Assembly: GCA_009733575.1 (NCBI GenBank)
Contig: ML769596.1
Coordinates: 56,305-120,304, forward strand
Source: Gymnopus androsaceus JB14
Taxonomy: Eukaryota > Basidiomycota > Agaricomycetes > Agaricales > Omphalotaceae
Direction: 5' to 3'
Length of the DNA stretch: 64,000 nucleotides
A model generated the notes under the pieces. It saw only the letters and a program-made list of their open reading frames with translations. It had not been told where the DNA came from and did no database searches. Position numbers and translations under genes: made by a program. Positions 24,501-35,047 of the stretch are shown here, piece by piece (within the stretch, counting starts at the first letter, position 1; each line of letters begins with the position of its first letter).

Positions 24501-25727
24501 TATGCAACCACAGTCAAGGCTGGAACTTATTGCGTCTTTGCGTGTTATGATGCAGGTGAAAGGGAATGTTTCTCGAGTCTCTGTTTCATCCATGCTGATG
24601 ATTCTTCAATGACAACAGAGAGCCATAAAGCTCTTCCGTGCCGAAAACAATGAGCGAAAGGATCCGAACCTAAGATTGAAGAGATTGTTCTTTTTCCGAG
24701 ACGGAGTATCCGAGGGAGAGTTTGAATCTGTACGAACCCATGAGGTTGATGAATTGAAAAGTGGGTTACAATCTTTTTGTGCTTTTGCGAATGTATCACT
24801 AAAAACTCTTTTCAAATCTTGGTAGCAATGTTACGCGAAGCTTACGGTCCAGACAGGCCAAGGCTCACCTTCATTATTGTGGGCAAAAGACATCATTTCA
24901 GGTTCTTCCCAAGAAACCCAAGGAATGCGGACACATCGGGAAATTGCCCTTCAGGTTTTGTAGTTGATCGAGGTGCTGTCTGATAAAGTCATTTCGAATC
25001 ACTGTGCACTCACGTCTGTCGTAGGGATTGAACATCCAGTCTACTCCGATTTCTATCTCCAATCGCAACCTGGTCTGAAAGGAAGTAAGCTATTTTTCCT
25101 TCAAATGTATGTGATATTGAAATCTGTTTTTAGCGAGTATACCAGCCCACTATACCGTTATCGAGGACGAGAATCTAGCGGGAGATGGAGACTGGTAAGT
25201 TATCGAGTATTTCACGATCAAGTCTTCTCATTATGGTCTTCTTCGTAGGCTTCAAGCTATAGCGTACGCATGCTTCACTTGTCTCCATGGCAAATTGCTA
25301 ACTTATCCTGGATCAGCTACTCCCTCTGTCATACATACCAACGTTCTACTGTTAGTTTTCCGAAATCCACCTGCGTATCCCTTCATTCCAATGATCTTTC
25401 TCTTTCTCAGCGTTCGGTGAAGATTCCTGCGCCCGTGTATTGTGAGTGAATCTGCTTTGCTAAATATATGTAACTCCTTGACCATGACATGATTTCTGCC
25501 TTGAAATTCTAGATGCTGATGTACGTGTCAAGATTATTTCTTGCAACTTCTTAAGGTAGCGAGCGCTCATGGTCCATTTCATTTTTCAGTTGGTTTGCCG
25601 GCGCGCCAAAGTCCATTTTAATGGCCAGTTGGATACATCTGATACTGGCAGCGACGATACACAGATTACGCCAAGCGATTTCCAGTATCTACATTCGGAT
25701 TTGCATAGGACTATGCATTTTATGTAG
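21562..25727 (+). CDS. Argonaute (eukaryotic Piwi-PAZ slicer)
   Basis: RNA-guided silencing protein of the QDE-2/AGO class. About 20 short introns removed by eye give an uninterrupted reading from the linker to the C-terminus. N domain: LQVTVNAFKLQWDRN, then GAFDGKKNLFSF, KVDVSIVHVKDVDI and SLNMLQVFLQAAPRM. Linker: SVRPTIGGLLVNVDVAVGVM. PAZ region: exons 22753-23180. MID/PIWI: TRVSAIIDDNGLNFEKTMV, INARCGGINHVPFSPAMNYL, GADVSHPPSGSQGPSFASLV (first catalytic Asp), RLELIASL (candidate glutamate finger), FFRDGVSEGEFE (second Asp), TFIIVGKRHHFRFFP, DFYLQSQPG, IPAHYTVIEDE (catalytic His), KIPAPVYYAD, and end TMHFM. The DEDH set is therefore present and slicing is expected. Uncertain: the true 5' end (21562 is the first in-frame ATG seen) and splicing at 22345-22530. 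Confidence 0.93.
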
Positions 25728-26150
25728 GTTTCATAGGTTTGAGGAATGATTTCACGTACATATATTCCACTCTTGGAGGGCGAGTTTTTCCCTACTTGGT
25801 TTGCTGGATATATTTTTTTACCGTACTACTGCGTGCATTTTGTTTCTTGCTCACAAGTTATATATTTATCTACCTGTCTCCCTTCTTGATTTCCACAAAT
25901 TTACTACTGATGTCCTTTCGTTATGTACCACCAAGTATAATAAATCTTGTATGATTTTGAAATCTCCTTTACAAGAGAAGATATCATTTGAGCTTTTTAC
26001 CCTTATCATCTGAGACCTTGCAGTTTTTCATCATCAAGATAACAAGGAAGTCTGGGTCAGGAACTCTCAAAATTGGAAACGTCTTGAGGAAGAGGTACGT
26101 TACTGTTAGTACGGCTCTCATCACTTCAATTTACTCTCATCTCCACCTAT
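25728..26150. other. AT-rich spacer, no gene seen
   Basis: Downstream flank of the Argonaute gene. T-rich with short open frames only; no motif recognised. Confidence 0.5.
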
Positions 26151-26239
26151 AGTCTCCCCATAGGCCGGATAACTTCCTATGTCTTTTGGACAATATTCCA
26201 ATGGAGCTGCTCTTCGATCGAATTGCTTGAGAGGAGCAT

Positions 26240-27782
26240 TGTAAGGAAAGACAATGCACCTTTTAACCACTTCTGCAAGGACATCAATACTTATCCTCCA
26301 TCTTATGAAAAATGTAATCAATATAACCAGCAGTCCAGACTTGTGAGCGATTTTGAAGACGCATGTGTGAATATGAAGATATTGAGTATTCGGCAATGGT
26401 AAAGTACCTGAGAGTTCTGGCTCGAGGCGTAAGGCAGGATCATGCGAAAATGTGACACGGGTCGAAAGATTCATAGCATCGCCGATCTAGCATCGGCAAT
26501 TCGTTACACAGAGCACGGAACGTACCCCATCGACAGCTTCCAGCCAAATTTCCAACTTATCAAAGAAACCACGAACATTATGGTCCAATGTCAGGACATT
26601 ATCAAGGCGATGAATGACATGACCATTTACTATGACGTCATTTCTCATCGGAAAAAGAGGCCGCATGACAGTACAATCTACTTGATGTACTCGGTGAATT
26701 GTGCTTGTACATCCTACTTGATTAGTGATCAATGTACTTTGTTTGCTTAATTTATATATAATGTAAGCTGTTAAAGTACTTAGGACATGTTAAACTGTAC
26801 ATTTCAGTTGATTTGGCGGGCCCTTGTGACTGTGAACAACCCATTTCAGACCGAAATTTTGCATTTTTGAGGCAATTCTGGGCATGTCACACCAAAAGAG
26901 TTCAAAATGTGACCTGTGACCTGGTCAAAATAGTACAGTATACCTAGTTAAAAGTAGATATAATCACAAGTAAGTTCCAGTAGTGTAGGGACATGTACCA
27001 GATCCAATGGCCTCAAGTGAAAATGAAGTAGATAATTCTAGATACAATGTACGCAAGAGGAGCACGATCACGATCATATACACACACACAGTAGAAATAC
27101 ATGCTCGAAGTACGTCAATCAAGTAGAATCATCATATTTTGATCAACATGTACATTAAATGATGAGAACTGACTTCATAATTTACTTGCGAGATAGTGTT
27201 CGGATAGCCAAATTCTTCAAGGATTGTCCAGAATTGAAGCATTGTCCCTCTTCAACAGAAGAATCAAATCCACCGACCAGAATCGGTAAAGGTATATTTA
27301 CTCACTTCTTGTCACTGCGCTTCGCTGTTGTCTGTGATACCAGCATTCGTTGAGTCCGCAAAGACATGCGTGTACTCTGTTGAAACGGTACGAATCTGAC
27401 CTTCAAACCAGGAGGAAAAGACAGCATCTATCAAAGCTTCTGATTCAGAGAGCGATGACCTGTTGAATCCACCGCTTAGCATGCAACGGTAGCCGTCTCG
27501 AATTAGTGCAGGAACCGAGAGGTTAGATATCTTCGTAGACTTGAACAACCATAACCTTCTTTTTCGCCGTGGTATGATTGTTTGGGTCCTCCTTAAGAGT
27601 ACCTTCTATATCTTGCCGTCGATCAAGCGACGGCCCTCGACAAGGTATGCCGCGAGCTGCTTGCCGGGGCTTCTCCCTTGTACTTTCGGACTAGAATACT
27701 TCTTAACGATGGGTTTGGAGATAAATAAGAAAATGGGGACTCACAGAGAGGGATTAAATGCTCACAATGCATCTTGCCAAGA
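26240..27782 (-). pseudogene. Decayed duplicate of the HNH gene, split by a transposon
   Basis: Similar on the minus strand to 19790-20830. Recognisable pieces are ALIRDGYRCMLSGGFNRSS with HVFADSTNAGI (27312-27520), the exon-2 remnant around 27560-27740, HRLDNV..LDHNVRGFFDKLEIWLEAVDG (26500-26625), and VTFSHDPALRLEPEL...LPLPNTQYLHIHTCVFKIAH (26330-26470). The first histidine context reads TEYTHVF instead of TECAHIF. The core is interrupted by a 549-bp element, and frames are broken on both sides. Exon 1 is absent. It retains the splice-junction G that the other copy lacks. Confidence 0.85.
26631..27179. mobile_element. 549-bp non-autonomous DNA element with 6-bp TSD
   Basis: Ends TATGACGTCATTTCTCATC (left) and the complement of TATGAAGTCAGTTCTCATC (right) form 19-bp TIRs with two mismatches. 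ATTTAC is duplicated at 26625-26630 and 27180-27185, and removing the element rejoins HNH sequence. The interior is AT-rich with no transposase. Confidence 0.85.
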
Positions 27783-27940
27783 CGACGTACGGTGATAAAT
27801 GAGCATCAATTACTTCGCATCACCGAAGACTCGGAGGTGACTCACCTATAGAGTCATTTCATTCAACATTTTTCTTCATGCTTCGACTAGCTTTTCGGTC
27901 TCTTCTTCATGTTCATGCCAGGATACGAACGCTCTCGACG

Positions 27941-29423
27941 ATGGCTATTCCAGTTCAATTGGACATGAAATATGCCCTTCCAGCCCAACTAGCCACCGCG
28001 CCTCGCGAAACTACGCATGTAAACCTCGAAACAGACATCCCTTCCGACTCCGATTGGGCCCTTTTATCTTCGCATTTTACCTCTGTCACGCATCTTTACA
28101 TGGACAGTGGATGGAATGAAAGGGTCGGCGATGCTGGTATCCCTTTGCACTGGCCGTTGGAGAAAATAACGATTGGCAGTGCTTGTGCTGATGTATGCAC
28201 TTCTCCATGGATTATAGAAGGTCGGGCTAAGCATTTAGTGCTTTACTACACAGCCGGACTACGTTTCGAGGGGCCAACTACTGAGGAGTTGATCAAGGCC
28301 AACCGCGAAGCTATCGAGAGAGGCGAGAAGGAGGCCTACAAAGTTGGAAATTTGACGATAAACTATGTGCCGGATTTGGCGAGGGATTGGTTGCGGGAGA
28401 AGTTTGAGAAAGAAAAAAATGAGCGAAATGTGAAGGAGGAGGACACAAGTCGTGTTCCGTATGTCCCGCTGCGTACTTTGGAAATCATTGAGAATGATGT
28501 CCACGATACGCTTTTACGTTACGTGCTCGCTCATCCGTCTCTCGTTGACCCGGTCGAAACCTTGAACCTTGTCGCGCCCGGCCCAAACGATCTTGAGCTA
28601 GGGCCGGAAAACGTCCTACATGGAATCCTACCGCAGCTCAAGGCCTTGAATACATTGGTGCTGACTGTCGGCGACAACTATTCATCCAGAGAGCTCCTTC
28701 CCAACCTGGTTGAATACCATTCCTCCCAATCTCGAGGTTCTCCGCTTCCGAAGCTCCGTATCCCTTGCTACCACCGACTCTGCGTTATTCGATTCAAAAT
28801 AGGTCCAAGCGTTTGCCAATCCCACGTTCCTTCCAAACCTCAAATCGATTAGTTTTGTTTTGGATTTAAAAGATGGCGAAGAGGTTAGAAAGAAGAATGA
28901 AGAATATCAAACAGCAGCTAAGGCGGAAGCAGCTAGCGATACGCAGGAGGAGTCGGAGACAGTAGTGGAGGCAGCTAAGGGGCTGGCGACAGAAGAAGCG
29001 GTGGTAGGGGCAATGGTGTCGCAGCATGCAAATGCGGATGTAGAAGTGGAAATTGTTCAGGACGAAAGCGAAACAAACGAAGAGGCAGTACTGGTAATCC
29101 CTCCGGCATCGTCTCCATCTCTCTTGCCATCTCCATCTCCTTCACCAGCTCTTCCAGAGGTATCGGTTTCAGATGAGGTGCTAGCTCAAGCAAAGAGAGC
29201 ATGCGAGCAATTGTGGCGTGCAGCGGAGGGCAGAGGCGTGGTAGTTGAACCATGGAGTGTCGTTCAAAGTAGACGTGAGCCTTGGGAGTTACCTAAAGTA
29301 TCGGAGTCGGATGAAGTTGCGCTTGGAGAGTCGACAAAAGAGTTCAAGTCGGAGTCGCGGCCAGGGGAGGATTCTAAATTTACGGGAATCAAGCCTGTGG
29401 ATCAACGCTGGGAGAAACTGTAG
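27941..29423 (+). pseudogene. Disabled duplicate of the gene at 41806-43329
   Basis: Nearly collinear with the intact inverted copy: IPVQLDMKYALPAQLATAP, SDSDWALLSSHFTSVTHLYM, GIPLHWPLEKITIGSACADV, HDTLLRYVLAHPSLVDPVET, LNTLVLTVGDNYSSRELLPN. A one-base insertion at about 28716 (GGTTGAATACCAT versus GGTTGGATGTCTT) shifts frame. The tryptophan before VQAFA is a stop (TAG, 28800-28802). Downstream the frame again matches (LKSISFVLDLKDGEEVRKKN ... GIKPVDQRWEKL). It could still make a ~260-residue truncated protein. The family is a basidiomycete protein of unknown role. Confidence 0.85.
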
Positions 29424-29604
29424 TCTTTCTTCGCACTTTCTTCGCCATTTATCTTGTATTTTTACCTCACACACATCCCACTCGCATTGTATTTGTACAC
29501 CATAACCCAACTCTTGTATTTTTACTTTATATTGCATTTCCGGCAATTCGTTGCTAGTATCAAAAAAGGCTATCAAGCGCTCATATGACCATGCTGATGT
29601 GCCC

Positions 29605-29684
29605 AGACTCCTTCCCATTCGCGTTTGCAAGGGAAGATAATGAATACAGTGCTCTCCCTTGCAAACGCGAATGGGAAAGAGTCT
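29605..29684. repeat. 30-bp near-perfect hairpin (candidate small-RNA precursor)
   Basis: Arms 29605-29634 and 29655-29684 pair at 29 of 30 positions around a 20-nt loop; the core is TTCCCATTCGCGTTTGCAAG. It lies 180 bp after the pseudogene and is absent from the equivalent flank of the intact copy at 41.5-41.8 kb. It has the size and shape of a pre-miRNA-like foldback, but could be a solo transposon end pair. Confidence 0.8.
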
Positions 29685-29729
29685 GACTTCTGCCTGGCTT
29701 GGCTGTAAAATTATCACTAGGAATGGTTC

Positions 29730-29960
29730 ACTCCAATGCTGACAGAAACCTCTGGATCGCATTTCGAATCTCAGATTCTAATCTATCCAAGACTTCTTAG
29801 CTACTGTGACTCTTGTCAGCACTGGATACTGCTTAGCAAAGGTCGATCCACCAAAATATGTATCCGCCGACGTCTTCAACGTCTCGCGGACTTCCTAGCG
29901 TAAGCGGACAAACTCGTCCAAAGGAATCTCAGAGAAAGGAGCTTTGACCTCCAAAAGCAC
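29730..29960 (-). pseudogene. Coding relic shared by both duplicated flanks
   Basis: The minus strand reads KAPFSEIPLDEFVRLR, a stop, then VRETLKTSADTYFGGSTFAK and QYPVLTRVTVAKKSW. A shorter stretch of the same sequence (ATCCAGAGGTTTCTGT ... ATTCCTAGT) survives at 41468-41520. The family is not recognised. It is useful mainly as a marker that the duplication included this flank. Confidence 0.4.
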
Positions 29961-31661
29961 TAAAATTTGCCCAAACTTTCGAAAATATCCATGAGAAAAT
30001 GTGACAGTTCGTAAGATTTGGGTCCCCCACAATGTGTGACTTAGGAAGTGATCAAAATGGGACAGTAATCAAAAGATCTATTTGTTTACTTTTACAATAC
30101 AAGAAAAGAAAAATATTCAGGACTTTTATTAAGTCAGATTTGTACTTAGTTTGTGATTGCACAAGGCAATAATTTTTCTTATGCCTGGGACTTGGATATA
30201 TCATAGATACGAGGATTTAACAGGATTTTATACATCCATAACATTCCAAGGGTTCCAAATGAAGTTTTGTGCTTGAGAGCCAGTAAAAGAGTGCAAGGAT
30301 CACCAAGGGAATTGCACTTATGGGCATTTCTGGAGGCTGCCAAGCCCAATTTTAGATGCCTTTTCAGGTATATCCTTGGAACTTGCTTGCAACACCAAAA
30401 CATCCTCTAAATTTACCAAAGTTGGAATCATCAAGTCTAAGGTATGTCCCAAATCCAATAAGTATATTGGAAAGTTTGAAGCCAATCTATCAAGTTTTAA
30501 CCAAGTTTTTCATTTGTGGGTGCATTACTGGTGCATTACTTAATGGTACATCAATATGTAGTACTGACATAACTACAAAGGGATTTACTTTGCTCACCTG
30601 CTATGCATGTATGCATCATATGATCACTGACAGATTGAATCAGTAGACATCCTGTATGGCAGGATGGCACACCCGTATATGGTAAAGTCAAAGATAGGTC
30701 AATTATATGAGATTACCTACTTATGCAAACTTTTCTATATGTAGAAACCAACAAAAATGTGGGCTTGATTTAGGATAACTAAATATCAGTCTAGGGCATT
30801 GAGTTGATGCTTTTAGCACCATAGATGTTATTGGGACCTTGTGTGCTTGTTGCCACAGAGATGCCAAAAAGGGTGGGATTTTGATGTGAATGAGATCACC
30901 ATGTTACACAACATTTTTCTGCAATCTATGCAAGATCTATGAATGGAAAAAAAAATCTGAAGAATTTTGAGATTACTTATCCAGGCAGGTGTTCTAATGT
31001 AATATGAACATTTTATCCTACAAGCACTTGTTCTGAGACTCAGTGGGTGCACTGATATTGATTATGTATTGATTTCTTGTATAAGATAATGGTCTTTAAC
31101 TGTATTGCTTTGATATGGGTCAGCAGATCTTGGGCTGGGGGATTTTTGGGGCACTCAGTGGGTCATCAAATAGGTCAAATTGATGATTTATTTAACATCT
31201 CCTGACATTGACCCACTGTAGCTCCCAAAATGGCTTATCATATACAGCTTTTGAGCCATCCTGTAACCATTCCGCAAGGCCTTAGAAAAAGGGACCCGTA
31301 TTGACCGTAATTTATACAGTGTGAATCCCTAGGTACCTGCACTGTAGATAAACTATAGCCAAGACTAAATAAGTATTATGTAGCTTTCCGAAAGGCTTCA
31401 AAGAAATATCCACCAAGTTTGCCAACTTCCGTGAAAAATAACTTTTGCAATAACTATTTCTCGGATGATGCAGATAAATCATTTGCGTTATCTCCATTGA
31501 ACAATCTGAAATGATACATAAAATTTGAATGAAAATAACTTGAAAATAACATATCAATTCTACAGGATGGAAAAACCAAACCAGATTAAACACTGCTAAG
31601 AGGCTTGGGGAAATTGGGAATATGTGGAGCAATAGCATTCACAACCAGCTAAGAATGAGGA
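29961..31661. other. AT-rich intergenic DNA, no gene supported
   Basis: Both strands read; no motif-bearing exon chain was found. A weak inverted pair around CAGTGGGTCA (31157) and TGACCCACTG (31208) is present. Nothing else stands out. Confidence 0.45.
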
Positions 31662-33661
31662 TCAGCTGTTCATGTCAAAACTTGTGAGGCTTTGAATAAT
31701 TACATCCTGAGGCTCATCTCGAACACTTTCCTCATCAAACTTGGTACTTTCTGGGTAACTGGGACCTGCATTCTGTGAGGAAGAGGTTCAGTAAAAGCCC
31801 ATATTATATTTTGAAAAAAATATCTTACAGAAGTTCTGTTCTGCCTAAACAGGTTTGTTATCTTGAAAAAACAAAAACAAACAATAAGTATAGGTGCTCT
31901 GTAGCTTTGAATCCACTAACATTTCTTGTCATTGTTGTCATGTCGCTTCCTGTCACTACACCTCCCCCATAGATGATACCTGGTGTGTTTGGGGCTCGGG
32001 AAAGGAGACTGATTATTCAGGACTTTATGTCTTCAGAAAAAGCAAAGATTATGAGACTTACTTTGCCAAAAATGAAGTAGCATATACTAAGCAAAAAAAA
32101 CAAAATCAGAGGTGCTTCCAGGGCATACTGGATGCAAGCTTACGGCCTGAAAGAGGAAATACAACAACAACATGGCCGTAGTGATATCCTGCAACTGAGA
32201 ACTTTTCAAATGGGATCAGCGCTCAAATCCAGCGTTGTATCACAGTGTTAATATCTTACAGTGACAAGACAAGCAATCTCAGTAAAACTGCAAAAAAAAA
32301 TGATGTGTCTCAATATTTTTGGGAAGTAAGAAAGTTGGAATCTACCTGGTCAATGCTCCAGTCTGTACACTGGATTGGGAACTTTTCGTCAGGAAAATAC
32401 AAATGTAGCGCATAAAACTCATGATAATTGCCTGTAAGCCATGAGTTTGTTTATCAGGCGGTCAGTGCTTATAGGAATCAGAATCAGAATCAACCCATTG
32501 TGCACAATGTACACTAATTATACCTTTTAATCCCAGTGCGGCTGGTGTGCAATGCATAGCACATAAACGAAGTAATACTCATATCACAAATGACATTGGC
32601 TCCAAGCCAAACATCAACACCCCACTTTAGAAAAAGTATTAGGGGACAAGATTCAATGCCATTCATGCGGGTTTAAATTGCTTACTGTTGCATTTGAGAT
32701 TGCAGAAAATGTCTGCAAACTAATTCTAAACCAAAAGCATTGAGAGCGTGAAATGGGGGGCCCAGAGATATAGTCCAACAAACCGTTGGCCCATCAGGTA
32801 TACTCCGACAACTGCAATTCAAGGTTAAATCTCAAGCCTGAGAGAAAACTTTGGCTTGGTACACACCAAATCCCAAAAGGCTAAAGGTTGACTGAATAAA
32901 ATTATTCAGCTGGAAAAGGTGAATAATTGAATGATGAAGACAAACAATAAGCCCCACTGCTACACATCGAGCAATTCTGTTGTGCAATACTATAAAATCA
33001 ATAGAAAATCAATATTTTTCTTCTATGTCTCCAGTAGGACTCACCGTAGAAAAGCCTTCGAGCAAAGAAGAATTGAACAGTAATAGATGTAATGCTCTGT
33101 ATGAAAATCTCAACATTATTTTATAGCATTCAGGGGAAAACACTTACGGTGAGGAGAACATAACTAGTCCAGTCCCAAGTTGCCACAGCAAGTTTAGCAT
33201 CTTGATCGAAATCATCAATCAGATATGTATAGATTGCATGTAGATCGAGTGAACTTCAGAAAAAAATATGTCAGGAAGACTTGGCAACTTGTACAACAGT
33301 ATAACCCACTATTGCAAAGCCAAAACCATCCTGAAACTTGTCAGTAAAACTTGTTGAAAAAGGTATGTCTTTCACAAGTGTTACCACATAGCAACAACCT
33401 AGTAATGATAGGCATTTAGCTTTGGCATATAACATTATAATCTAAAGAATCGCATATACCATTAGCTTCATCCAGAGCTTGTCTTTGGAGTAGTAGCTGA
33501 AGTATGAGTAGACTTGTGCGCTGTGCAGGCCAAATATGCTGTCGGAAATTCCTCATTTTATGATGCTGCCTGTATACTGGTCACAGCCATACTCACGTTG
33601 AGGCAATAACAATGCCTATTAGACCAGCACCAAAAATACTTCCAATATCGGAGGGAGCCAT
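31662..33661 (-). CDS. DUF6534-type membrane protein, third gene
   Basis: About a dozen small exons on the minus strand from ATG 33661. The reading in order is: MAPSDIGSIFGAGLIGIVIA; FGLHSAQVYSYFSYYSKDK then LWMKLM; LDLHAIYTYLIDDFDQDAK; VATWDWTSYVLLT; SITSITVQFFFARRLFY; CVAVGLIVCLHHSIIHLF; GVDVWLGANVICDMSITSFM; ALHTSRTGIK; TDRLINKLMAYSVQTGALT; FTEIACLVT; tail SYPESTKFDEESVRDEP ending DMNS (stop 31662-31664). This is the full DUF6534 order. TDRLINKLMAY to SVQTGALT is in frame only through a GC-AG intron (32431-32370). The seventh-helix region has an eight-base A/T run (32093-32100) at which the frame is lost, so a length variant or sequencing error there is possible. It is strongly diverged from copies A and B. 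Confidence 0.7.
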
Positions 33662-33828
33662 GGAATGTGAAAGAGGAAATCTCCAGGTTGAAGCGACATG
33701 AGCACAGAATTTATATCAATTCTGGTACTGTAATCTGTTCTCGGGAGTAGCCATGAATAACATATAGTTCTCCGACAAGCGACAGATGGTCAGCTTTCAA
33801 TCACTGTAAGTGGTTCCAAGTACAATGC

Positions 33829-33915
33829 GTTGCATTGAAAACGGGAAGCTATGATTCTAGCGACCTGTGCTTACTTGGTATTCGGCACAATACATATACT
33901 GTAGATCACTTGCGT
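33829..33915. repeat. Decayed half of the 54979-55225 MITE
   Basis: GTTGCATTGAAAAC, GATTCTAGCGACCTG, ACAATACAT and ACTGTAGATCA follow in the same order and spacing as in the left arm of the foldback MITE at 54979. Only one arm is seen. Confidence 0.45.
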
Positions 33916-33949
33916 CATTTATAACGAAACTGGAGAGCGGTTCTCGAAA

Positions 33950-34330
33950 GATACCCCTCAGTGATGGTGTTTACGGGCAAACAAGAATTCAATGGAAAAA
34001 CTCCACTTGAACTTCTTCGCGCACTGGACGGTAAGTTATGATCCTAGTGTCTAACTACAAGTCATCTCTATTTTACTATGCGGGGATACCGGACTTGTCC
34101 CGGACCTTCATTCAATCTTTAGGGGAGAAGGGGGGCCAGTTACCCTATATTCGCCGGTTTTACAGGGTGCGGTTCAGGCCTCAGGCAAGGCGACTGCATG
34201 TCCAATGATTGTGCTTCGACGAGTCCCTCGGTGTCATGATTCTCTGCCTATTACTACGAAGTTCAAATTTATGAATCGTGGTCCCTACTTTCTCATGTTC
34301 GATTGTCACGGTCGATGAACTCATGGAGGG
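33950..34330 (+). other. Coding-like stretch of unknown origin
   Basis: The plus strand reads RYPSVMVFTGKQEFNGKTPL then ELLRALDG up to a GTAAGT donor. After a possible intron it reads GDTGLVPDLHSIFRGEGGP, SGKATACPMIVLRRVP and NRGPYFLMFDCHGR, then stop. It looks like exons of a broken gene, but no family is recognised. Confidence 0.25.
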
Positions 34331-34729
34331 CCCTTGATACATTGATTTGAAATTTTTGGGATCTGTGTGTCGACCTGTATTCTCTCAGAAAAAGGCTGGT
34401 GCACCCCGCACTGTCCATACCGTGGCTGGGATAAATCCGATTTCAGTTACCAAGTTGTCCTTGGACCTGAAGTCAGTACAGGTAATGTTAAAGTTTATTG
34501 CTTCATCTCTATAAGACTGTACCTGAGCATCAATTCTATGTCAAAGAAAACAGCCTCTTGATTAATCCTTGGTGCCTTATATTGCGTCGAATTTCACCCA
34601 CACTTTCCTAAGGGCAGATTTAAAAAATCTCCAAGCTCACCGCGAGAAAATTATCAGCTGTTGCTCCTTTGACTACTAGAGTACTGCTTCCAAATCTATG
34701 AGTAACATCTTTCAGTGGTCAGCTTGAAT

Positions 34730-35039
34730 CAGTGTTGTCATTGACCCCGTCAGACCCGGGTCAGACGCGAGTCTGATCAATCCGCTGCCGGGTCGGGGTC
34801 ACAAAGTCTGACCTTTGGCCAGTCTGGGCCAGTCATAGAAATTTTGGCAAGTCAGTGGCTGTTCAAGCGAAATTTCCCATGATTCGTTAAGCGCTTATGA
34901 GCTATGAAGCGCTAAACGCTTGACCCTCGGTCCCCCGCACCGTCATGACTTGATCGGGTCAGACCAAAAGTCAGTCTTTGGGTCAGACCGGCCGGGTCAG
35001 GTCGGAGGTCAGACCTCTGACCCTGACTTTGCCAACACT
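34730..35039. mobile_element. 310-bp hAT-like MITE with 8-bp TSD
   Basis: Ends CAGTGTTGTCATTGACC and the complement of AGTGTTGGCAAAGTCAGG form imperfect TIRs. GCTTGAAT is duplicated at 34722-34729 and 35040-35047, the 8-bp size of hAT superfamily elements. The interior is rich in GGTCAGAC/GTCTGACC repeats of both orientations; no transposase. Confidence 0.75.
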
Positions 35040-35047
35040 GCTTGAAT

